Shown: positions 1-12,000 of the stretch, one piece after another
Layout of the letters: the number at the start of each line of letters is the position of its first letter
Position numbering within the stretch: position 1 is the first letter of the stretch
Origin: Antedon mediterranea
Lineage: Eukaryota > Echinodermata > Crinoidea > Comatulida > Antedonidae
Length of the DNA stretch: 60,000 nt
Assembly (NCBI RefSeq): GCF_964355755.1
Contig: NC_092676.1
Location: 29,277,871 to 29,337,870, forward strand
Reading direction: 5' to 3'
Notes under the pieces: generated by a model
What the model saw: the letters and a program-made list of their open reading frames with translations, nothing else
The model's database searches: none
What the model was told of the DNA's origin: nothing
Made by a program: the position numbers and the translations under genes

Positions 1-41
1 AACATTGATACGACGATTCTCCGCAAGAAAGCCGACTTCAC
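1..41 (-). CDS. IGHMBP2: IGHMBP2 exon 13, cut by the window edge
   Basis: The acceptor TTTTTTGCAG precedes base 41. The 41 bases read [14 protein letters not shown] (residues 601-614), the start of the stretch that leads into motif VI (NVAVTRAR in relatives). The window ends in this exon, so motif VI, the C-terminus and the 3' UTR are not visible. Confidence 0.95.
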   Translation of the reverse strand, partial: MKSAFLRRIVVSM

Positions 42-3000
42 CTGCAAAAAAGCAACAAATGATGTATGATACAAGGATTTGCTTATTAATGGTGTGTGAA
101 TTCTTAAAGATGACCTATTCAAAGTCTTTTTTTTTTTTAATCTCTATGTTTTTTGGGGACAATACATCTTTAATACACTTTCATTGAATGCAAATCAGCT
201 CTATAACAGCATATTCTGGACATTACACATATTTCAGATTCTTTTAAAGAAGAACAGTCAGAAAACAAACCTTTAGTGTTAGAGCGTACAAGTGAGATAA
301 GAACAGCTTCCTTTTCTCTGCCTTGGAATCCATCAACTGACTTGATCTCTAAGTCTGGATACTTAGAAGAAAGCCTCAATCTTATCAGATCAACCTAAAA
401 CAACAATTGTTGCAACTTACATAATTTGTTTATACTAGTGATGTTTGTTTTCTGAAATCCCTAAAATTTAATTACTGTACCTGTAAATTGTATGGTGATA
501 TGACAGCAATTTCTGGTATTTTGAGACCAGATGATATTAAACGCTCAGTATGAGCTGCAACTAAGTCCGCTTCACCTGATGGAGTTTAAGTTTAAAAATA
601 AAAAATAGGTAAGAAATAGGTTTGTTTTATTTTGCTGTCTTTATTTCTGTCTAGTTGTTTCTGTTGTGGTGCTATTTCTTTATGTAGGGATGTATTGTAA
701 ATATCCAATCTTGTATTTTTTTATACTGATTACAATAAAGATTATATGATTGATTGCTCTGTATATTTAACAGCTTGATTGAACGGTCAAAGATCGAAAT
801 GCTTCATATTATGCTCTTACCTTCGTTGCCGCGTGAAACTTCTTCCGGAAGATCCAGCTCCTGCATGTCGCATCCAGCTGTGTCTACAAACAGCAGAGGG
901 ATTGATGTGTCCTCTGTCTCAGTCACATGATCTAGATCTCTACAAAAATAGCAACAATATTAACAATCTTGTAGCCATTTTTACAGGTGAAGAGGTGTTC
1001 TTTTCCCAGAAAAGTGACTGAAGAAGAGATATATTTAGGCCTAGTAGTAATGCGCCTACTGGTGAAAAGGATTGGCCAAATTGTCATGATGATTTTTGCT
1101 GCTGTTTGTAAAGGGCACCTCAGGAAAAAGGAAGGTTGAATAATGAGCATTTATCTATACTGTAAAAAGTTATTATTTGGAAAAAAACATTATTTTTTTA
1201 CCATTTTATGATACATGTGTAAGTTTATCTGTAGGTCTGCAGTGCAACTTAGGGTCCGCTACCAGGGGTGCAAGGGGTCAAGTGAAATGAATCAGATAGC
1301 CAGGTGTCAGACACATGTTTAAATTCAAATACTGTATACACATTGAAATGTACATTAAAAGCAATCATCTGATTTAGATAAGAGCTGAGTCACCCTAATA
1401 CATCCTTACACTTACTCTGACAACCAATTTAATGATTATTGGATTAAAAATATATACATAAAGATAATATAGGTTTTATATACAAAATTCAAACAACCAA
1501 AATATTTAAAAGAAACTAAGTAGAAGACAATTCTTGGTACTGTAGGCTTCAAAATTGTTAAGGCATTAGAAGTTGTGCGGTATGTAAATTCGTACATAAA
1601 ACTATTTAAAAGAGCTTCTTTCCAATAGATAATTATTCAATATGTTGTACTTGAGGTCTAAAGATACACACATCATTGCCATTTTTTCCAGTAATTTGAC
1701 TTTAGACGTTTGCAGTGCAGTAATCGTAAAAGAAGTTGTACTTAACAAATTCATACATAAACATATCCAACCAATAGGTTGATACTTTGATAGGCTTTGA
1801 TATGTTTACTTACTTTAATAAATGGGTAGCAACAGAGTCATGTGACACAAGTTTACCATCATACAGTTGTTGAGAAGACCACCTCATGATATCATCATTC
1901 ATACGGTACTGCATGGTTAACATTCTCATGACAGAATCACCGTACAGATTTAGAATTCTTTCCATTAAAGAAACCTCAAGACCTTCCTTGGCAGCTCTAA
2001 ACAAATTTAAAGAAAAATTATGTTTTAATTGAGTCCATAGGGAGATTGCGATTTGCGACGACCGATGACCGACCCAGGTCAGGTCAATTGGTTAGTCGTC
2101 TGGACAAGAAATCATCAAATATGTGTACCGCCGGTAAATAGAAAGCAAAAGTGGTGCTGAAATTTAACAGAAGTTGAACACACTATTTTCTTGGAATAAA
2201 CTTGGCTAGAGCCAATGAAGAAAATGAAATAACTAGACGTGTAAAAATGACATAAATAGACCATTGTAATTTGTTAAATTTCCATAGAGAGTTTACTTCA
2301 TTTTGTTGGTATACTACAGAACAAAATGAACAAGAAAGTTCATAATATTAATGTGATTATGATTGTGGCGGCGCGGATAGAAATATCTCACTTTTCACAC
2401 TACTACAGTGGAACACTAAAGCTGCTATGTACATACTTGTCAGATTTGATGGTGGCAGGCAACTGTTGATGATCTCCCGCGAGGATACACTTGGCAGCGT
2501 GTATCAACGGTATCCAGCAGCTCGCTTCCAGGGCCTAGATTGCGGTAACAAAAAGGAAACGTGAATTACATGACAATCGTCCTGAGGTTGTGTTGTGTTT
2601 GACAAGTGAAGTGGAAAGGATTTGGTAGCATCAATCACAAATAATAGGGTTTACTCCTAGAACATGAATGGGCAGTAACGTTTCAATTATCGGTTAAGCT
2701 ACAATAAGCCACCACGGAAGGGATAAAATACTTAACAATAAAAGTTACGTTAAATGACGAGTTTCTATACCACCGACCTCTTAAAATATACCTAAATACT
2801 CAGCATCCCCCACATACTAACCTGAGCACACTCATCAATAACGACCAGGTCAAAATGTTCTTTTGGTAAATTACTCAACGGGCCTTCTCGTGAAGCGCTC
2901 GTGGTCGTACCTAAAACTACGTCGGCTCGAGTAAGAATTTCACGCATTGCTTTTGCCTCTCGTTGCTTTAGCTCTTGTCGAAGGTGTTTTGATTCGGTAC

Positions 3001-6000
3001 GTAGCTTTCGACGTTCTTCTTTATCTCGGCTCTTGGCAATACTAGCCTGTGTAATTTAATGATTAATTCATGACATTTTTTACAAAATCTGTTTCCATTT
3101 TGAAAGTATTTATAAATTAAAATTTAGTACTGATGCTTAATTTAAGTCAAGAATGAATTTTTATTTTTTATTTTATTCAATCGAAACCAACAGCGGTAAT
3201 TACCACCAGGTTTGATACAAACAAAGTCCAGGACAGCTTAAAGCACCTTGAGTGGTTCTATTATTGATCAAGGGCTTCTCTCATCCAGTGCCCACCTTGA
3301 CCAAAAAAAAGGTATGGGCCAATACTTCTGAGGCAGATACTACATTTAGAGTTAGTTACTTGCTGCACCAACCTGCGCTTTATCGATGTCCCTCCTAACA
3401 TCCTGCACAATTTTAGTAGCCTCGCTGACAGACAAGATTGCATCTAATGAATACTTCTGAATTCCACGATGTGCTCGAGCTGGATGACCCAACCTAATTA
3501 TCTTGACCTTTGACACAGCTAGCCTTTCAACCAGGTTATCGACTGCGACATTCGAAGGTGCACATGCTAAAACCTGAAAATAAATTCTATCTTATTTGTC
3601 TAAACTTCTCGTGTCTATTCTTATTGAGCACAAAAAAAAAATAGCTTTAAAATTTAAAATAGTTAGAATTAAGAATTGTGGGATTGGAATTCAAATATGT
3701 AACCTACTGTGGCAGTCATTACTAGGCCTGCTAAGGCTTCACATAATAACCACATTTATTGAACTTCAGTAAATTCCTTTGTTTTTTCCCTTAGGGAAAA
3801 CATAATGTAGCACCTGTACTAAGTTTGACAGCCAGCAACTGCTAAAATACAATGTGGCTAAAACCCCAACAGACGACATACTTACTTGGCCTTTTAGCAC
3901 CATGTTCCGTCATATTTTTTAATGTTCTTTTTTCGTAGCATTAAAGTGCATTAAGAATAAAACCGCTTTATTTTACCTCAGTAATAAAAGCCTCATTAAA
4001 TGGCAATTACAGGATAAATGTTGACAGAAATAATTGCTTATATATTGAGTTCGCTGTAGAAGTCCCCCGGGGCTGGCATGTGTGATCTATGTGTTTGTAT
4101 TGTAAAATTCGGAATTGAATCAAATTGTAAAATATATAACTCTTGTATCTGTTACAAAACTACTGTAGATAGAAAACTTAACTGTACAAGATTTACCTTC
4201 AGTTTACACTTGACCGCTTGCTGAATGACCTCAATCACCGTGGTTGTTTTACCTGTACCTGGTGGGCCATGAATCACGGCAACCTCTCGTTGACACAATG
4301 AGAACCTCACCGCCTCTCGTTGCGACTCGTCCAGTTTCTCGTTGATGTAACACAATTCCGTTCCTGGGAAAGTGGAAATTGATTTGCAAATGTTTTCTTA
4401 CTTTCGAACAAAAGTTTTGTTTTCTCAAGAGATATTAAGTGATTGAACTTTCTTTTTCAAGATCATATTATTGTTCAACTGTAATATATTCTAGTCATCT
4501 AGAAAATGGGATCATAATATTCCTTGTTGCAGTAGAGGGTTTTTTTTTGTCAAGGATCAATATCATTTCTTCTGTATGCCATTGTCTTCTGCCTCATTCA
4601 GCTCCAGACTACTTTCAACAAAACAAACAACCTAAAAATGTAATCCAAAATAATATTCCTCTTCTTGTGGTACGATTGAAAACATGCTTATCTGTGTTTT
4701 AGCATATCAAGTAAAACCAAATATTAAAATCTATTTGATATTATATGAGAATATTTTTTAGTAACCTAACATTGTTTAAAACATACTTTTTAAACAAAAT
4801 GTTTCCGGACAAAAAATGACTTTTGTTCCAGATAACAGTTCACAAAACTGAAAGTATTGCGATTTTAATACATAGGGGACTATTACAGCCCTGACATCAT
4901 ACAATCCAACCTACTTAGTACTTACTTGTTTTGATCATATCATCGGTTACTGAGTAGTGTCTGAGGTCAAATCAGTTGATAACTTACCGTTTTTCTCAAC
5001 TGCTTCTGTGCCTCCTGATCTAGATGGAGGTGGGGTGGGGTTAGCGCTTGGTTCTGATTCTCCAAACAGCACATCTATAAGATGGTAAGCTGGTCCTGGT
5101 TGGTGAGACTCTAGGTTTGAGAGCGCCCTAGAAACAATATAAAGAATAGCCCAATTGTAAACATACACTACATTAAAGCTAATGCAATTCAATTTAACTA
5201 TTTTATTCCGTCAAGCACTCTGGCTCGAAAATTGTCTTGCTTGTCATCACGTATAAAACATTAAAAATATGATAAAATGGGTAAAATACAAACAGCACGA
5301 TACCAAGGGATAAAATACAAAAGCAACAAATATAAAAATTACATTTCAACACACACAGGAATATACAGGATTTATAGCGAATCTATTTCCTTAGGCCATG
5401 GTCACAAATTGATAATGTCCCCAGGGGTAAGGGAAAATTATGATATATATCTATATAGAACTGTGGAGGAAAATGTATTAATGTAGTTAGCACCCTAGGG
5501 AATAATCATTTATAACTACAAATTAAATACCCACAATCATTTCTATAGCTAAATATTTAATAGAGTCAAACCCTTCTGGTGAAATTCCCCGGGGAAGATG
5601 ATGCATTTCATTTAGAGATACTGCACATTAGTTATTAATTATCAAACTACAAAACAACCTTGACAATTTGAATATAACAGAAATATATAACGTAATAAAG
5701 ATTATATTATAAAACCTATTTAATATATATACAGGTGGATAGATTTATGATATCAAGAGAAAGTAGTTTGAACTTCAAAATTAACCGTCATGAAGTTAAA
5801 TGTGACTTAAGAAATAGTATGTATCAATTGAAAAACGCCTAAAAACGCACCTGTTATATAATAGAAATTACACATTTAAATCTTTCAAAAAGTGGATTTG
5901 CATATATCCCAAGTGTGATAGAGCTTACAGAATAGGATAATTAAACATTGAAAATGAATGATGACCTGGACAATGACAATGATGATAATGATGATGATAA

Positions 6001-9000
6001 CAGAGGATTATGATGATGATGATGATAACGGAGGATAATGATTGATAAGATGACACTAAAAAGAATGATGGGAAAGTGCTCTATCAGTATTGTTGAGAGA
6101 AGAAAATAGTGATGATGATAATAATAGTAATAGCACTGCTTGACATAATAATATTAATATAGCGCTATTATGAAGACCTACCCATGTATCTAGAATTGAA
6201 TACCTACAATTTGCCGAAACTGTTTCAAGAATCAATTGAGGAAGCATGTCTCAATTAGCGTATTCGAGTGGACTGTTGAGTAGTTTTTCCGTTGAGTACT
6301 TCTTTAACAAGTATTTTGAGCATTGAGATTGTTCTTAACGAAAAAGCTTTCGTTGTCAACGTTTTCTATTCGAATGACTTTCTGTTGAGCACAAATTTAC
6401 AATTCGAATACAAAAAGTACTCAACGAATCTTTACGTTGACAACGAATGTTCCCAATCGAATACGACAACTGTCTCAGCATGTACACAATGAATTACCAT
6501 TTCATAACTAGTTCCTAGGTCAAAGGTCATGACATATCAAAAGCTCCTTACTGTTTAATTCTTCTATAAGTGACATCATTTGCTAGAATCGTCAGCCGGT
6601 ACGTCAACGTATCATCTAACGACACCACATCTTCACCGGCATCAAAAGCAACAGTAATCAGTTTATCTGTGACGCGCGACACGATTCCGGATAATTGAGA
6701 AGCTCCCGAGTTGTCACCACCACCAGAGGGCGACACACCAACAATTGATCCTGAAATAAAATTGACATAAAAAGGTCAATTGCTAAGAGGGTTTTCTCTA
6801 TTTAAGCATACACATTCTACAAAGGTATTTTGTGACAACAGTATTGACAATACAGCTTTCTTAACTACTAACGAATATATAAAATCATTTATGTAAGTTA
6901 GATATTTTAATACAATCTTACAAAATATTACTCGTCTAGGCCTGTTTGAGAAAACCTCGACATCTAACAGATTACCATTCTGGTTTTTGATATAAAAATG
7001 GTTTAAATATGACAAAACAGAATTACTTGGATTTGAACACAAGTTGTCTAGACACACTCTTAAAAGAAGACTTAAAATGAACAGATACAAATACATGCAA
7101 CTAAGATATAAATAAGCATCTTGAATTGTTAGACTTGATGTACATGAGGGGACAGGTAATAAAAACTAATAAAAGCTTCAGTTTTTGAGATGTTCGAATG
7201 TAATATGTGTGCATATCTGATAGATATTATGTAGTTTTGAGTAACTAGTAAAATAACTCACTTACCTGGAGAGAAACTGTTGGTAGGCAGGCAGCCGTCA
7301 TTTGTTGTTTGGGGCGCTTCAAATACCACCAATTTTCTTCCATAAAGACCAGTAAACTGACTGGTAATATGTAGCTTAAGTAGACATACGCCTTTCTGTT
7401 GTAACTCTTTTAGAGGTAAATTCTCTTGAAAAGCTCTGTAAAACAAGAAATATTTCTGCCATTTGACTTTTTGATGTAACAGTTTCAAGTATTGTTTTTG
7501 TAAAAAATTACTTTACTGTACTACTGTGTCAATTGAAGGTATTAAATATATACAGTTACAATACTGAAGAGACCCTATTAATATGGGACATTTTCCATTA
7601 AAAGGAAACATGGGTAATACAGTACTGTTTGTTTTTAAAATAATGGCCAACCCCTATTAAGGGATACTTTGTTGGGTATATGTGTATATATGATGAATGA
7701 AACCATGTATCTTAAACAAAAATCTATACTTGCAAACAAAACATATATTTCAGTAGTTTTTTAACATTATTCTATAAAAAGTATTTTCTGTGGAAGTGGA
7801 GAAAGGCGATTTTTCCATTGGAAACATATCAATTATCAGAATGTATCATGCCACTTAAACTTGCCTTTGATTCCTACGGGATACAACAAACTAAGAATGC
7901 CACACAGACTTCAAATTAAAATATGATCATGTTACTACATACACTTAGGCAATCATCAGCTGGGTTAGTGCGATAAGATTAGATCAATCAATGAATGCAT
8001 TTCATTAACCAGTAATTAAAAAAAAAAAATGAGTTGAGTTTAATTGCTTTAAATTCCATTGGTATTGAAGACTGGCTTTTTAGCTGTCATTCACTACATA
8101 ATTCTTCGTATATTTAAAAAGTTGAAAATAATAGTTGTTTGTGTGTGTGGTTTATGACCCAAACATAGTTCTTAAGTATGTTCTTTGTTGGTTTACAAGT
8201 TACTATATGCTATTCCCATGTTCTTTAACATTATATTCCTGCATGTGTTATGATTTATTAGTTGGTATGAAAAAGGTCAATTTTTAAATATTAAATATTT
8301 AAAAACATTTTGTGAATTATGTTGTACATATTTTCAGGTTTGGCTTTGGAAGTAGGGTGAGTTTATTTGAGGTAGTTACCAGGGGTAAAGCTGGGTAGGC
8401 CTACATAATAATTTATAAATATAGGTTTTCCTCATTTACATACCAAGTTTGATTGCCACCCAATTGACAACAAAATAATATAAAGCTTGGTTCCCACTAG
8501 AACGTAACGCAAGGACGTAAGCGTTTTAACCAATGACAAGCGAAGTTATAGACAGTTAGCAATCACAAGCGAATAAACCATCGCTTCTGATTGATCAATT
8601 CACTTGCGTTGCGTTACGTCCTTGCGTTGTGTCGCTAGTGGGAACCACGCTTAAGCAATGATTACATATTTTTTACTATTGTAAATATACTCCTTTTTTC
8701 AACTAAAATCACATTAATGTTTTCTTTTTTGTCTTGTACTGAACTGTACTGAACTTTTATTGTATCTCTTTTAAATCAGAGGTACATTCTCAATGAGATG
8801 TGCAACAAGTTTACAGTGAAAAATAGTACACACACACTTATATATATACAAATAATACACACACACTTATTTATATACAAATAATACACACACACTTATA
8901 TATATACAAATAGTACACACACACTTATATATATACAAATAATACACACACACTTATATATATATACAAATAATACACACACACTTATATATATATACAA

Positions 9001-12000
9001 ATAGTACACACACACTTATATATATACAAATAATACACACACACTTATATATATACAAATAATACACACACACTTATATATATACAAATAGTACACACAC
9101 ACTTATATATATACAAATAATACACACACACTTATATATATACAAATAATACACACACACTTATATATCAAATAGTACACACACACTTATATATATACAA
9201 ATAATACACACACACTTATATACATACAAATAATACACACACACTTATATATATATATACAAATAATACACACACACTTATTATATACAAAAAACAATTA
9301 GACATAAGAACAAATTACAAACAAAAATTAAGTAAACTGAGAAAGATTAAAAACTAAGAAAATGTATAAATTAAGTTTGAGAAAAAATAATTACTATTAT
9401 ATATCATTTCGTGTGTTCCATGCCATGTAACAATAGGTAACAAGCCACTTTTTTATGTATTCATGATGGTTCCTTTTTATCTACTTTTTAACAAATAGGT
9501 TTTTAATCTTTGGAAATAAAAGTATTGCATATGCTCACTCACAGACATTGACAAAACATTGTGTTTTTTGTAGCGACATTAACATACAAGTAAATCCCGT
9601 TATTAGTGGAGTAGTACGTTGGTGCATTATAGCCTATATTACTACCCAGTCATCTATTCCCATAGCTGTAATGTGACTATGCTATTGACATTCTGATGAA
9701 TTGATTCTCTGCGGCTAAATCTCTACGAATAAGTTGAATGATAACGTTGAAATCAATTGAATATATTTAAATGAATACACAGCGTACAATTCGCCGCATC
9801 TAATCTTAATATGCAATTGAACTTTGCAGCTAAATCCCTTATTTGCATTCTCAATAAAAAAAATCTTTTAGTTCAGTTTAAGAAATCTTCAATTTTAAGG
9901 TTTAATATATTTATTTGTAGCATCAAAATGTAATAACAATAGTAGAATATAATCAAAGGTATCTCTTGTTCTTAGTGTATAAGTAAGGAAGTAATATTTA
10001 TTTTAATTTTATTTTATTCAATTTTTAGGCATAAAAACATATAAAACAAGACAGCGGTGCAGCACCCTGAGGATTGCTATGAGTGCATGGCTCTCCATAT
10101 ACTGCACTTGAACATATAAAAGTAAAGAATAAAAATACAAAGATATAAAAATTGAAAAATTGTGTAGCATAAAATTGAAGTAATATTTTCATGTGGTTAC
10201 GTGGTTAAGTACTTGTCTCGTTTTGGTTCGAATCCTGTTTTTTGTGAGGAAACATTTAATTGATAATAGCATACTGAAACATTTTAAATATATATACATA
10301 CAGTATTACGATAAATATAACAAAAAAAAAATAATAATGGTAAGATTCTCTTTAGTTATGATGAATGAGTAAAGTCTTGTGAGACGTAGGTACAAATTTG
10401 GCCAAATATAGGGGTGTGTGATCAAATATTGGAATTGCCAAATACAGGGGTGTGTGATCAGATACTGGAATTGGCCAAATATAGGGGTGTGTGATCAGAT
10501 ACTGGAATTGCATTACAAATAGATAAAATCAAAATCTTGTGTTTAAATGGTGGAATTATCTTGAGGTGTGAGATAACATTCAAGTATTAGAATATACAAT
10601 AATTAATTCATTCCAATAAAAAAATTTAATATTATCTATGTTTGCCACGCCTAATTTAACAAAAAATTTTCCCCAAGATGGCCTCAATTACTCACAAACA
10701 TGTAAACAAATGCCAGTAAAATGTCAATATTAAACCTGTGATTATGTAACATCCTAAGAGAATAATCTCCCATTTATCATTCTTATATCAAATTACATTT
10801 TTTATAATGTTTATTGAATATTCATCCAGCAATCTAAATCCGCCACAAATTGAAAATTATTCTCCATGCCAACTTTTATTTGTACGTATCAACAATTTCC
10901 ATCCATCTTTTTACATTATACAAATTTATCCCCCTAACTGACTCTGGGTACCACAAACCACCCTCTCCCCTAAATTAGTAATTTTCATACTTACAGATTC
11001 AGATCAGATTCAGATTTGATTTATTAAGTCATTCATACATAGTACATTGATAATTGTTTTCTTGGCAGAAAAACACAAACAAAACACATAATATTTACAT
11101 TCATGAACAACATGGAAATACTAAAGACCTAATGACGTATCTTTGGAACTCATTGTTGTGTAGCCTAATAGCGCTAGGTAAGAATGAAAATTTATGTCTA
11201 TTTGTTTAACTGGAATTGTACTGCAGTGATGTAGCAACAAGAAATAAAGTAGTCCGGTTTTCGCAAGAAAAGGGAACAATCTCTGTTCATGCCATTGGGT
11301 TGTCACATAGTGAATGTTTATATGTAATATTGCCACTTTCTTTCTGTGACAATGACAACTACATTGGAACAATAATGACAGCGACATTGTGATGACAAAT
11401 GATAACAATCTCTAACAGCTAAGTTACAGCAAAATGTCGACCTTGTCGTCAGAAAATCAGGCAACAACTAACAGTTGTCAGTGCTGCACTTAATAAGGTT
11501 TTTAAAAGTTGTAACATTGAATATCATGTTGAAAAAGACAGTTTTAATATTTTCAGATTTCAGAGGCATATTCAACAGCGGTAACTCTAATTATAGGATG
11601 AACCTTATTTCCATATTGGTGCTGATTTTTGGTCATGGATACTTTTGGCAGACTTGGCATGCCATAAATGATTGTTCTATAAATAATCAAGCTTTTGACA
11701 ATTGGACACTTTTGTATGAATTTTGTATTGATCAAAAATGTTTTATGAAATTATTTTATAGAAAATTGGTTTTGAGGAATTTTCTCATAGGTGTTAAATA
11801 TAACTCGAACCTCAGAATTATGGATTGGAAAGCTAACTTAAGCTTTGTCTGCAATATCAAAGTGTGATGTGCCCATATATGGACATGATGATGTCATATC
11901 ACTCCCATATTTGGGCATATCACATTTTGTTGTCAAACTAGTTTGATAGTGTAGACAGAGCTTTACAGGGCATTGGTTTATTCAAGGTCTATATTCAACA

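Larger units (their letters stand above)
42..1813 (-). other. introns 9-12 of IGHMBP2 (between the exons listed)
   Basis: Non-coding intervals are 42-270, 395-480, 576-820 and 940-1,813. They are AT-rich. Near 705-745 there is a possible retroposon tail: AATCTTGTATT, then a T run and ACAATAAAG. Nothing else in them is recognised. Confidence 0.6.
5128..6551 (-). other. intron 3 of IGHMBP2 with microsatellite and foldback
   Basis: AT-rich intron sequence. It holds a GAT/GATAAC-rich microsatellite at about 5,975-6,050, a foldback at 6,257-6,467 and a perfect DR1 at 6,517-6,529 (each listed separately). The remainder shows no coding signal. Confidence 0.6.

Noticed and set aside
2076-2086. AGGTCAGGTCA considered as a nuclear-receptor direct repeat
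   Set aside because: The two half-sites overlap by one base, which is not a known receptor-binding spacing.
11475-11867. 130-codon plus-strand open frame inside helicase intron 1
   Set aside because: The composition is AT-driven (rich in N, I, L, F and K), with no conserved motif, and it ends in a MITE copy.
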